DNA from: Nymphaea colorata
Lineage: Eukaryota; Streptophyta; Magnoliopsida; Nymphaeales; Nymphaeaceae
DNA length: 64,000 nucleotides
Assembly: GCF_008831285.2 (NCBI RefSeq)
Contig: NC_045144.1
Span: 8,128,341-8,192,340, forward strand
Direction: 5' to 3'
Shown here piece by piece: positions 10,082 through 20,161 of the stretch. Below the pieces are notes generated by a model. It was not told where the DNA came from and made no database searches. It saw only the letters and a program-made list of their open reading frames with translations. The translations under genes and the position numbers were made by a program. Numbering within the stretch: the first letter of the stretch is position 1; the number at the start of each line of letters is the position of its first letter.

Positions 10082-12030
10082 CTACCTGAGCAGTACAGGT
10101 TCAGCAGCTATTGTGGAATGAAAAGGAAGGATAAATTAAGCGCTCCCTTGTAAGAAAATTATGGACTTGAAATCAGATCAACAATTTCACTGCAATCTTT
10201 AGCTTTGGACTTCTCAGCTCTTAGACAGCAAACTCCAAAATCAGAAGAGCTTAAAAAACAAGTGAAAAGCTTCCACTTGCAGCTACAAAACAATATCTAC
10301 TGCCACCAGATCATAATTCAAACGCTCCTCTGGTTTCTCCTCAGATATTAAACTGATTTAGCCTGATCAAACGAATGGGACCGGATTGTTGATGTGCAGG
10401 AAGTTTTCACCTGATGAATTTTAAATTATAAAAAATAGAACAGGCATCAGCAACATAAGATTTGGACATGTAAGGACAGGTATCATCCAACCACATATAT
10501 GAACCATCTTATCGAGAACATTAGACCAGACTTGCAGGAAAAGAACAATCATGACCAAAATTCTGTAGAAAAACCTTGCCGTTCAAGCTTAGATCTCCAA
10601 TTTTTGTGATAAGACGTAACTACTAGAAGTCAGACAAAGACAGCCATGAGCGAAATTCTTGACCATTCAAGTCTCCAACCAGTCTACACCAAATGGTATT
10701 GCTACAGCAGACTGATCACAACAAAATCTTGTAGTATAACCATCGAAAAAAATCCTATAACCTAGCGCACAACCGTTTTCCAAAATTCATGCATCCCATT
10801 ATCGCCTCGAAGGAACGAAAGACACCATTAAAAAAAAGGAAAGAAATCACAAGCAGGAGACAAAGCACGACCACCAACCTGACATATGCCGGTGAAAACC
10901 CCGTGCAAGTATGCAATCCTTCAATTTTGAAGCAAATTATCCTACACGTCCGCAACCCAAACTGACCCACCTATTGAAATCAAACCTTGTGGAGTCTGTC
11001 AAAAATATTGCAACCATTCAATTCATTAGACTCGTGGGCAAGAAAATGTGCGATGGCAAGTCAGACCAACAGTAACATCTATTTGCAAGAACCCACCGGA
11101 AAAGCTTATTCATCTACGTCCCCAGACCCAAATCCACCTTTTAAATAGATTATTAGCAAACAGAAAAAATGCATTCGGAGAGAGAGAGAGAAGCAGCCGA
11201 TGCTGCTCATCAGAAAATTATAAAGTATTTAGAAAGAGATTTTTTTTTAATCAACTGATATGCTTACACGAAGCTCTTGAATGTTAAAAAAAACATTTTT
11301 CTTACTAGAAAGTGGAATCCACCAAAACTAGAAGTTGGTTAAAAGAGAAAAACAAGGAAACCAGTTCATGCCAAGGAAACAACGCCATTATAGCGATGAA
11401 TCGAGAACTTAGAACTCCAAGTATTCACTAAAGAAGATAATCATGCCCGTTTCTCACAATACAGATCCTGATATCCTTCTTGAACAAACTATAATGTAAA
11501 CCCTGAAACACGAACTACTTCTCGCTCAAAGCAATCGTTCATCAAATAAAAACGGGAAAACAGGCCTTCCGAATAGAAGGAAAATTCAACGCAACCACCA
11601 AAACCCCAAGTCTCTTAACGACACCCCCAAAGTCGAAAAAGAAACTTTGGAGAAGAAGATGAAGAAGAAGAGGAGGAGCCACCAACCTTAGAAGCCTAAA
11701 CCTTCCAAAAAAGGTAATATTCTCAGAGAGCTTCAGTTTAAGAATTAGGCCAACCTTCCGGCCTCCACAAAGAAACTAGATGAGTCCTAGAGGACACCAC
11801 AGATAAGAAGACCCAGACCCTTCATTGCCGCCGCCAACCTTCTCCAATTTCGTCGAAGCAACCGCACAACTCTCGCGCGATCGGACCAGCTGACGCTGAG
11901 ATCTACCTCCGGGAAGTCCAAGAACGACTCGCAGGAATTCTCCCCCTCGGGGTAAGGCTTTTGGAAGAAGACGACTGAAGAAGGAAGCTGGGTCCAGCCG
12001 TTCCATATTTCTGCGGTTCCCATCCTTTAG
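10082..12030 (-). other. Probable spliced 5' leader and proximal promoter of the EXO70 gene
   Basis: On the minus strand a pyrimidine-rich tract ends in ATAG (10111-10108), 26 bases upstream of the ATG, and looks like an acceptor. GC-richer sequence at 11640-12030 looks like a transcribed first exon (AGGTTGGT near 11690 is a possible but weak donor). The 1.5 kb between is AT-rich with no coding frame of note. This reading needs transcript data; the short open frames at 11776-12023 are not supported as proteins. Confidence 0.35.
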
Positions 12031-13500
12031 CTGGTGTTTACAGACGTATTTGAAAATAGTCTGCCAGCTGGACTAAAAAAGCAAAAGAGGACAATTGAAT
12101 GCACAATGTAAAAAATCCCATCCTTTAGCTGCGCGACGCGTGTAAGGAATACCAAACTTTTGCTACTTGGCGGAAGGCAAACAAAGGCTTGATCTTCGGA
12201 TACAATCAGAGAAACCTTCAAGAAAAAGAAGGAGGGGCGAAAAGGTTGACTTGTCAGAGGCAGCCATTATAAGCGAACTACTGTGTTGCACATAAATGAA
12301 AAGGCCTTCTATGTACAGCGACGCGTGTGAATCCGGCAGAGCTTGACCACGTGGCTAAGGAAGAAGGTATGGCTTGATTTTCGTATTGGTCAAGAAATGG
12401 AAAGGGGTTCAGCAGGTTGACTTTTTTTTATAGGCCGCTATTTTACATTATAAAATACCAATAATACCCCTACAGAATTAATATTACAGGGGATGAGAAA
12501 TTGACCACTCCTGGACGTGTCAAACGGGGCGGGTCTGACCAAAACATACCAAATCCATCCAACCGCGCGATAGGAACCAAAGCCATTCAGGCATTTCGGG
12601 TCCAAGGCGGAAAACGGGTCCGATCCGAGACCTGAAAATGCATCGAAGCGTAGCGATAGGAACCAAAGCCATTCAGCACAATTAGAAAAATATTAAAAAT
12701 TTTAAAAGGTAAAATATATATATATATATATATATATAATAAAAAAGAGGATCTGGACCAATTGCAATTGCAATGGGGCATCGATTGGTGCAGACTAGCA
12801 ACGGTTAAATTATAGTTTTAAAATTTTAATAAGAGTCAAATAAATTTTTTAAAAATTTTTATATATATTAAACTATTTTGTTTAATTTACATATAAACTT
12901 TTAAAGTTGTGAAACTTGTGCTAAAAAATAAAAGGACAATTATTGATGTTGGTGGCTGTGAAAGACGGGAAAAGTCTAACAAAAAAAAAAACTTTTCAAT
13001 CCCCACACAAACAGTTCACCCAACTTGCTAATTAATTAGAAAGTTGATTGATGTTATGAAATAATAAAAAAAATTCATTTAAAGTATAAAAATTACAGTG
13101 CGATCATAAATCTCAAAAGAACTCCAAGGATGAATGATCTTTAGTAGAGTTGCGCAACCTTCCTTTTACTCTGTTTTTTTTTTTGTTTTTTCCGTCTCCT
13201 TTACAACAAACAAATGGTGAGTGGATGGTTGATCCTGAAAGCTGCAGAACTTAGAAAGCGAGGGGAAGGAACAAAGGGGATGTATGCATTGAATAGTCAA
13301 AATATCACAACTTCTTCTGAGGGTGTTTTAGTAATTTCGCATCGGAATTCAAATCAGTGCACACGAACAAGTTGAAAAGTCAAACAAGAATTAAGAGGGT
13401 GTTTGCTGTACCGTCCAAAGAACATCTTGTTCTTGAAAGCATGTGTCACCACCAAAACAAAAGGAGAGGAAGACGGTAGGGGAGCCATGTTGTGCCGCTG
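12031..13500. other. Intergenic stretch with short repeats
   Basis: No gene recognised. A G-box core CACGTG lies at 12348-12353. A 15-bp word (CCCATCCTTTAGCTG) occurs at 12019 and 12117. An (AT)n tract lies at about 12713-12740. AT-rich sequence follows to the start of the inverted-repeat arm at 13511. Confidence 0.5.
12567..12676. repeat. Perfect 24-bp direct repeat, 86-bp period
   Basis: The 24 bases at 12567-12590 (GCGATAGGAACCAAAGCC followed by ATTCAG) recur exactly at 12653-12676. The intervening sequence is GC-rich. Confidence 0.9.
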
Positions 13501-13510
13501 CCAGTTCATA

Positions 13511-13596
13511 GAATTTATTTTATTTATGTATACAAACTTTATTAATTTTCATTTTTTTTTATATATAACTGCTTCTTAAAATTTGAAATTTAAAGA
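13511..13596 (+). repeat. Left arm of an inverted repeat flanking the Copia element
   Basis: The stretch with TATACAAACTTTATTAATTT and downstream AAAATTTGAAATTTAAAG is matched, imperfectly, by the reverse complement of 19118-19200. Removing the 4.86-kb Copia insertion leaves the arms about 660 bp apart, suggesting an older repeat into which Copia inserted. Confidence 0.5.
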
Positions 13597-14211
13597 AATA
13601 TTGTACCCTTTTGTTAGAAATTTAAAGGTCTGGGTGGAGTTAGGAATTTTTTTGTTGCAGACACCAACATATAATTTTTCAATTTTTTTTTGAATAGGTT
13701 AAACTAAAAGTTTAAAATTTACAAGTCAAATTTTGTTTTTCTAAAATTGTGAAAGGGGGAGGGGGCTGCGAGCTTAAATATATATATTTTCACGACAATG
13801 CTTTCATTAGATTACAAATTCATATACTTATATCCTCTCATGAAAAAAATCCAGTTTCACCACTGGTCACAAGTTATTGCTCTCCTAAGAACAACCTTGT
13901 CTAGGTAAATTTTTCTACGGCATATATGGCTTCTACTGTATAATGTGTCATTGTGTACATAACATACGTAGGTCACTACATCTTATATATAGCTTTAAAT
14001 AAATGATTGTATGGTTGTCGATATAAATCTCTATCGTATGGATAGCATGTATAGTAAATCTTCCATAGTTGTGTAAATAATAAATTGTCGTATATTGATT
14101 TCTTTTGCATATTAAATTGTCGTATAATGATATATGTTAAACTAGTGTCACACCTAGGAAAATTGTAAATAATGGCTCTCATATAGATGGTTTCAAAAAA
14201 GTTGCTTAGAC

Positions 14212-14578
14212 TGTTGAGTCAGATCTTGTAGCAGCGGAAGTGTTGAACCGCCTCCTTCGTTTTTAAGTGTTGTCCACAAACAAGTGCAGCAGTCACAAAC
14301 GGTTACTTCTGTAAAGAAGAGAAAAGGAACCAGTACAAGAGAATGAAGAAGAAGGAGACGTTAGTGTTTTGGGGTTTACTTCTAAAGGGCTGCTCACGGC
14401 TCGTTTTCATATATTCAAGAAAAGCTTGCTAGGAATTTAAAGCCTAGCCCCTTAGGTTTTCCCCAACCCTAGCTGCGGTTACTTGAGAGATATCTTAGGA
14501 GATACTTTAGGAGCACTTCTAGTAACTGCTTTGCAGTTACTAGATATTCGGATAGGGCTCAATGGCCACTATCCAACA
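14212..14578 (-). repeat. 3' LTR of the Copia element
   Basis: 367 bp, starting TGTTGAGTCAG and ending ATCCAACA as read on the plus strand. It matches the right LTR except at two sites (ATATATTC versus ATACATTC; CAATGGCC versus CAATGACC), both transitions. Confidence 0.97.
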
Positions 14579-14590
14579 TCTCCCACTTGG
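14579..14590 (-). other. Polypurine tract of the Copia element
   Basis: On the minus strand CAAGTGGGAGA directly abuts the 3' LTR, the expected position for the primer of plus-strand DNA synthesis. Confidence 0.8.
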
Positions 14591-14742
14591 CCATGAGACC
14601 GCCAGTTTTCTTCCACTATATGTGGGTTTTCTTTGCTCAGTTTGTTACGTGGTTTTCCTTAATTGGCTTATCCAACGTAATTCAAACCTTTTTCAAGGTT
14701 TACAGCGAGGTTTTCCATTCAATGGTTTTTCCTTCGCAACCT

Positions 14743-16608
14743 TCAAATATATCTTAGCCCCATATGGGCTACATGCTTTGAAAACAAATCTTCAGATATC
14801 CCCTTAGTTAAGGGATCAGCCACCATATCATTGGTAGGCAAGTAATCAACCGAGATTTCATTTTTCTCGATCATTTCATGAACATAATAGTATTTCACCA
14901 TTATATGTTTACTCTTTGAGCTAACAGCTCCATTTTTCATCAGAGATATTGCTGCCTGATTATCACAGTACAGTTGAACCGGTTCATGAGCAAGATCTAA
15001 TTTCAAGTCTTTCAAGAACCGATTTATCCAGACAGCAAAAGTAGTTGCAATATTGCATGCTACATACTCTGCTTCTTGTGTGTGCTGAGCAACACATCCC
15101 TGTTTCTTACAGGACCAGGCTATCGCCCCACCTCCAAAGAGAAAGACATACCCTGAAGTGGATTTACTATCATCTTTACAACCTGCAAAATCTGCATCAG
15201 AATAGCCAACTAAAGTTAGCTCATCTGCTTGATAAGATAATTTCAGTCCTTTTGTTCCTTTAATATACCGAAAAATTCTTTTGACTGCTTGCCAATGAGG
15301 CCATCCAGGATTACTTTGATAACGACTTACCAGACCGATAGGAAAACTTATGTCTGGTCTGGTACAAAGCATTAAATACATCAGACTACCAACTGCTTGT
15401 GCATATGGAACATTTATTTTTTGTTGTCCTTCACTGAGACAATCACTCCTGCTTAAGTTTGCTCCTTTAGCTATAGGAGTTCCAATTGGTTTGCAGTCTA
15501 ACATACGAAATTTCTTCAACATATAATTAATATACCGTTCCTGGCTTAAACTCAGAATTCTTGAGTTTCTATCTCGAGTGATTTTTATTCCTAATATATA
15601 GGATGCTTCACCCAAGTCCTTCATTTCGAAGTTTTTGTTTAGCCAAGTCTTCGTTTTGTATATCATGTCATTATCATTTCCTGTTAGTAATATGTCATCA
15701 ACATATAATGATAGAATACAGAAAAGACTCCCACTTTTCCAAACGTACACACAGTGGTCTAGTTGGTTTGCAACAAACCCAAGTTTTGTAATTGCTTTGT
15801 GAAAAGCAAAATACCACTGTCTCGGAGACTGTTTCAGTCCATATAACGATTTATTCAACTTGTACACTTTGTCTTCTTTTTCCTTGATGACATATCCCTG
15901 CGGTTGAGTCATATATATAGTTTCTTTTAACTCACCGTTCAGAAAAGTAGTCTTCACATCCATCTGACAAATATCCAGGTCATAGAATGCCGCGATAGCC
16001 AAAATTATTCTGATTGATGCGAACTTTGCAACTGGCGAATAGGTCTCTGAGTAATCAATTCCTTCCTTTTGGGAAAAACCTTTCGCCACTAGTCTGGCTT
16101 TGAATTTTTCAACTGATCCATCAGCTTTATACTTCTTCCTTAGCACCCATTTACATCCAATGGGTTTTCTATCATTAGGAAGATCTACTAATTCCCAGAC
16201 TTTATTCTTTTCTATGGATTCAATTTCTTCATCCATAGCATTCACCCAATCTGACGATTCATGTGAGCTTACCGCTTCATCATATGTCAGATTGTCAGAC
16301 ATTTCGTCAATGTCTGCTAGGTAGCATAGCTCCTCAGCCAAATATACATAATAATCATTTAAATATGAAGGAGGAGCTCTTGGTCTTTTATGACCTGATA
16401 ACGTCTGAGATGATGAAGTATTCATATCAGTTGGTTCATTGCCTAACTGATCTTCAGTCGGTTCATTTCCTGACTGTTCCTCAGACGATTCTTGTTCAGT
16501 TGGTTTATTGCCAAACTGAACTCCAGTCCGTTCATTTCCTGACTGACCTCCAGTCGGTTCATTACCAGACTGTTCATCTGAATAAATCAGATCATCCAGT
16601 GTATCATT
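14743..16608 (-). CDS. Copia pol, reverse transcriptase and RNase H part
   Basis: The frame downstream of the internal stop; its first ATG is at 16425 (560 codons to 14743). The 61 codons between the TGA and that ATG are in the same frame and contain imperfect 8-residue repeats of the type QSGNEPTG. From the ATG: a linker to residue 45, then reverse transcriptase with WVNAMDEEI (60-68), KARLVAKGF (109-117), MDVKTTFLNGEL (155-166), KSLYGLKQSPRQWY (192-205) and catalytic YVDD (241-244). RNase H follows with SDADFAG, EAEYVA and YCDNQAA. The end has the usual DPLTKG motif. All catalytic landmarks look intact. As part of a polyprotein it would not normally have its own start. Confidence 0.93.
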   Translation of the reverse strand, partial: NDTLDDLIYSDEQSGNEPTGGQSGNERTGVQFGNKPTEQESSEEQSGNEPTEDQLGNEPTDMNTSSSQTLSGHKRPRAPPSYLNDYYVYLAEELCYLADIDEMSDNLTYDEAVSSHESSDWVNAMDEEIESIEKNKVWELVDLPNDRKPIGCKWVLRKKYKADGSVEKFKARLVAKGFSQKEGIDYSETYSPVAKFASIRIILAIAAFYDLDICQMDVKTTFLNGELKETIYMTQPQGYVIKEKEDKVYKLNKSLYGLKQSPRQWYFAFHKAITKLGFVANQLDHCVYVWKSGSLFCILSLYVDDILLTGNDNDMIYKTKTWLNKNFEMKDLGEASYILGIKITRDRNSRILSLSQERYINYMLKKFRMLDCKPIGTPIAKGANLSRSDCLSEGQQKINVPYAQAVGSLMYLMLCTRPDISFPIGLVSRYQSNPGWPHWQAVKRIFRYIKGTKGLKLSYQADELTLVGYSDADFAGCKDDSKSTSGYVFLFGGGAIAWSCKKQGCVAQHTQEAEYVACNIATTFAVWINRFLKDLKLDLAHEPVQLYCDNQAAISLMKNGAVSSKSKHIMVKYYYVHEMIEKNEISVDYLPTNDMVADPLTKGISEDLFSKHVAHMGLRYI

Positions 16609-18702
16609 TCAATATTCCACTTGATCATAATCTTTATTATTGAGTTCTTCTATGAACTCTACATCTCTGCTTTCTATAAGTCCCATAGATGAATGATATA
16701 ATCTGTAGCCCTTGGATCCTTTTGGGTATCCAATAAATATACATCTCACTGATCTATTATCTAGTTTATCCAATTTTGGATCTAGAATTTTCACGTGTGC
16801 TACAGATCCCCATCTCCTTAAATATCTCAGATCTGGTTTTATACCAGTCCATCTTTCATAAGGAGTGGTTGGGACTGCTTTGCAGGGCCCTCGGTTTATT
16901 GTATACATAGCTGTCAACACAGCTTCTCCCCAAAAAACTTTTGGTAATTGTGCTCCTGCCAACATGGATCTCACCATGTTCAAGAGGGTTCTATTACACC
17001 TCTCAGCCACACCATTTTGTTGTGGTGTCCTAGGCATTGTCTTTTGCCTATTAATTCCAAGGTCTTTGCAGTATTCGAGGAATTCACTAGAAGTGTATTC
17101 TCCTCCTCGATCAGACCTTATGATTTTGATGTTCCTTCCAAGTTGTCTCTCGACTTCAGATTTGTATTCCTTGAATTTCTCAAGTGCTTCAGATTTATAT
17201 CTGATTAAATATATGTAACCAAATCTTGAGAAGTCGTCAATAAAAGTTATGAAATATAACTTGCCACTATGAGTTTGGACCCTGAAAGGTCCACAGATAT
17301 CAGTATGAATTATCTCTAATAATTCAGTGGCTCGAATTACTTCAGATGGAAATGGTTTTCTTGTCATTTTTCCATATACACATGACTCGCATTTCGTAAA
17401 ATCACTTAGATTTATGTCAGGTATTAAACCTTGTTGTGCTAGAGTCTGCATCTTTTTTATGCTTATATGGCTTAATCTTTCATGCCATAAGTTTACATTC
17501 ACACTCATTGCACAATCGAAATAAGCAGAACTTGAAGCTTCATTCATGTCATTCAATTTGAACATACCATGTTCTTTTACAAATTTTTCACTAAACATGA
17601 GTCTTCCATGTTTTCCTACTGTTACTTTCCCTGGAATAAAACGTACTTCAAAACCTTTCCCAGTTAGTGCAGGAACTGACACTAGATTCCTCCTCATGGA
17701 GGGGACATACAAAACTTCGTTAAGTACAACACTTATACCCCCAACATTTAAACGATATGCTCCAATTCCCATGACATCACAATAAGAATTGTTTCCCATA
17801 TAGACTTTGTGGGTTTCCGGACTCAGATTTTCCATGTGGATCACTCCTTCTTTCGTCTTCGCAATGTGACGAGTTGCTCCTGAATCGACCCACCATCCAG
17901 TTAGATCTCCATCTGCAAACAGACATTCTGATACGACACAGATGACTTCTCTGTCAGAGTCCTCTTGAGGCTTCCTTCTGTTGTAGTTGCCCCGACCATT
18001 GTTGTCTTTCTTACTCGGGAATTTTGTCCTGCAATTCTTCTTTATATGTCCAGGCTTCCCGCATCTGTAGCATTTCACTACAGTTCCTTGAAATTTCTTA
18101 GTACCTGCATAATTGCCCTTGAACTTGCCATCGTTTCGATTTTTAAATTGTTTTGGTTTTACAGGCACATGGCTACCAGCAGGTTTTTCCTGGACTGTCA
18201 TTAGCTCTGCTCTATTTCTCTTGGTAAGACGTTGTTGTTGTAGAGCTAACTGTATAGGAAGCTTTTCTAAAGTAAGTGTATCAAATTGAACACTCAAAGC
18301 AGTAACTGCCATATCCCAAGAAGGAGGTAGGCTGTTCAGGATTGTGCTGATCTGCATATTGTCAGATATGACATTCCCTACCACAGCTAAATCTTTAGCC
18401 ATGACCAACATCTTGTTGACATGGTCCATTACACTATCTGACTCTTTCATCCTATAGGAATTGTATTGTTCTTGCAGTAGCTGTATGTGCATCGCAGTCA
18501 TGGTATTGTATTTAGAAGCGATAGTATCAAACATATCCTTGGCAGTTGGACAATCCTCAAAGACTCTGATTTGATCATCTTCCATGAAGGCTAACATAAT
18601 TGTTTTAGCCATTAGATCATCAGAAGAAAATGACTCATATGCCTTTTTCTCTTCATCTGTATGTTTGTCTCTGGAAACTCGCAAACAAGGCTCTGATACC
18701 AC
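16609..18702 (-). CDS. Copia gag-protease-integrase part, ended by an in-frame TGA; gag N-terminus missing
   Basis: A 697-codon frame that enters directly from the primer-binding site; its first codon is GTG inside that site, so 18702 is not a true start. The first in-frame ATG is codon 31 (18612). Gag core residues 25-165 are followed by the zinc knuckle C-X2-C-X4-H-X4-C (211-224), the protease active site DSGA (273-276), the integrase HHCC zinc site (H407, H412, C438, C441), and the catalytic triad D468, D531, E567 with the canonical 35-residue spacing. The usual first 60-70 residues of Copia gag and the untranslated leader are absent, implying a deletion just after the primer site. The TGA at 16609-16611 is in frame with the downstream part. 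Confidence 0.93.
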   Translation of the reverse strand: MVSEPCLRVSRDKHTDEEKKAYESFSSDDLMAKTIMLAFMEDDQIRVFEDCPTAKDMFDTIASKYNTMTAMHIQLLQEQYNSYRMKESDSVMDHVNKMLVMAKDLAVVGNVISDNMQISTILNSLPPSWDMAVTALSVQFDTLTLEKLPIQLALQQQRLTKRNRAELMTVQEKPAGSHVPVKPKQFKNRNDGKFKGNYAGTKKFQGTVVKCYRCGKPGHIKKNCRTKFPSKKDNNGRGNYNRRKPQEDSDREVICVVSECLFADGDLTGWWVDSGATRHIAKTKEGVIHMENLSPETHKVYMGNNSYCDVMGIGAYRLNVGGISVVLNEVLYVPSMRRNLVSVPALTGKGFEVRFIPGKVTVGKHGRLMFSEKFVKEHGMFKLNDMNEASSSAYFDCAMSVNVNLWHERLSHISIKKMQTLAQQGLIPDINLSDFTKCESCVYGKMTRKPFPSEVIRATELLEIIHTDICGPFRVQTHSGKLYFITFIDDFSRFGYIYLIRYKSEALEKFKEYKSEVERQLGRNIKIIRSDRGGEYTSSEFLEYCKDLGINRQKTMPRTPQQNGVAERCNRTLLNMVRSMLAGAQLPKVFWGEAVLTAMYTINRGPCKAVPTTPYERWTGIKPDLRYLRRWGSVAHVKILDPKLDKLDNRSVRCIFIGYPKGSKGYRLYHSSMGLIESRDVEFIEELNNKDYDQVEY
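18689..18701 (-). other. Primer-binding site (initiator-Met tRNA)
   Basis: The minus strand reads TGGTATCAGAGCC one base after the 5' LTR, complementary to the 3' end of plant initiator-Met tRNA, as in most plant Copia elements. Confidence 0.9.
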
Positions 18703-19069
18703 TGTTGAGTCAGATCTTGTAGCAGCGGAAGTGTTGAACCGCCTCCTTCGTTTTTAAGTGTTGTCCACAAACAAGTGCAGCAGTCACAAACGGTTACTTC
18801 TGTAAAGAAGAGAAAAGGAACCAGTACAAGAGAATGAAGAAGAAGGAGACGTTAGTGTTTTGGGGTTTACTTCTAAAGGGCTGCTCACGGCTCGTTTTCA
18901 TACATTCAAGAAAAGCTTGCTAGGAATTTAAAGCCTAGCCCCTTAGGTTTTCCCCAACCCTAGCTGCGGTTACTTGAGAGATATCTTAGGAGATACTTTA
19001 GGAGCACTTCTAGTAACTGCTTTGCAGTTACTAGATATTCGGATAGGGCTCAATGACCACTATCCAACA
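18703..19069 (-). repeat. 5' LTR of the Copia element
   Basis: 367 bp and nearly identical to the LTR at 14212-14578. On the minus strand it precedes the primer-binding site, so it would carry the element's promoter. It is followed on the right by TAGAC. Confidence 0.97.
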
Positions 19070-19117
19070 TAGACATCATGGTGGAGTCAAAATTTCTGAT
19101 TAAGGAACACTATTACA

Positions 19118-19200
19118 TTGAATTTTAAATTTTAAAGGGGCTTTTATACATAAAAAATGGAAATTAATAAAGTTTTTGTATGTACATAAAACAAATTCCA
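19118..19200 (-). repeat. Right arm of the inverted repeat around the Copia element
   Basis: The reverse complement contains CAAAAACTTTATTAATTTCC and AAAATTTAAAATTC, matching the left arm at 13511-13596 with scattered differences. Confidence 0.5.
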
Positions 19201-20100
19201 TTGGCTAATGTGGGCAAAGAAATTGTTGTTCATTGATGACGGTGATGAGAAAGAAATAGAAACATTAAGCAGCATATATATTGGAATTAACAGAAAAAAA
19301 TAATGACAACTAGAAGGGATCTATTTTTTAAGATAACATAGCAACATCAAACCTTTTGTTACACAAACAAGCAAGAGAGATAGGAAAAAAGACGTCGTTT
19401 CTCCAAAATGCATTCCAATCAAATGTCTTAAAATGATGCAAAATAAACTTACATTAATATATGTCGGTCCAAATTTAGTATTTCAACTTAACAGTGAATA
19501 AGTGAAAGGAAAGAAAGTGAAAACAGGTCCAACGAGAGATGAGAGGAAAAGATAGAAGGAAGCAAAAAGGAATGAAGAATAATACAAAAAACAAGTGGAG
19601 GAAGGAAAAGAGAAAGAAGAAGCGGCTTGACTAGCACCGCACAGCTAGCGTTGTACAATGAGTTGAACTTGCTTGGGCTCGACTCAAACTCGCACTGAAA
19701 AAACTCTACTTAAGAGCTCAAGTTTAAATTTATACTTGAAATATTAAATAAGTCGAGTTTAAAAACTCGGCTTGTCTAAACTCAGGTCAACTCAATTATG
19801 TAAAACTGGTCATTATTGTTGAATTAGTTAAACAAGTTAACGAGTTGGAGAGTTAAACGAGTCAAAACACACGAGACATGTTAACATAAACGAGTTGAAC
19901 GAGTTAAGCAGGTTGAGCTCAAGCTCGACACCATCCAATCGAGTTGAGCTCGAAACTGTTCTATTTTGTGCCGAGCGAGAGCTCATGTGCAACCCTACCA
20001 CCATCATTGAATGAAAGTCACGTGTGCATGTAAATTTAAGAACATCTCATTATGTAATAGAAACCAACTTTAACATCGTCAACATTTGCCAATTTGCCAT
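19201..20100. other. Gene-free stretch with GAGCTC/ACTCGA-rich repeat DNA
   Basis: No gene recognised. 19640-19990 is dense in GAGTTGA, GAGCTCAAG, CTCGAC and AACGAGTT words, a repeat flavour seen again at 49430-49590, so it is probably part of a dispersed family. Confidence 0.5.
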
Positions 20101-20103
20101 ACT

Positions 20104-20106
<3 letters not shown>

Positions 20107-20158
<52 letters not shown>
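20107..20158. repeat. (AT)n microsatellite
   Basis: An uninterrupted run of about 26 AT dinucleotides. Confidence 0.97.

Positions 20159-20161
<3 letters not shown>

Larger units (their letters stand above)
14207..19074 (-). mobile_element. Ty1/Copia LTR retrotransposon, near-complete, with target-site duplication
   Basis: The element proper is 14212-19069 (4,858 bp) between 5-bp duplications TAGAC at 14207-14211 and 19070-19074. The LTRs are 367 bp each and differ at two positions. The primer-binding site is at 18689-18701 and a purine-rich tract lies next to the left LTR. Protein order on the minus strand is gag, protease, integrase, reverse transcriptase, RNase H, which defines Copia. The 1,320-codon frame is interrupted by a single TGA and lacks the gag N-terminus. 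Two differences in 367 bp (0.5%) imply a recent insertion, a few hundred thousand years at commonly assumed plant rates; this is an estimate only. Confidence 0.97.

Noticed and set aside
16865-17218. 117-codon plus-strand frame and other plus-strand frames within 14743-18702
   Set aside because: They are antisense shadows of the Copia polyprotein.
18612-18702. GTG at 18702 as the Copia gag start
   Set aside because: It lies within the tRNA primer-binding site; the frame is merely open through it.
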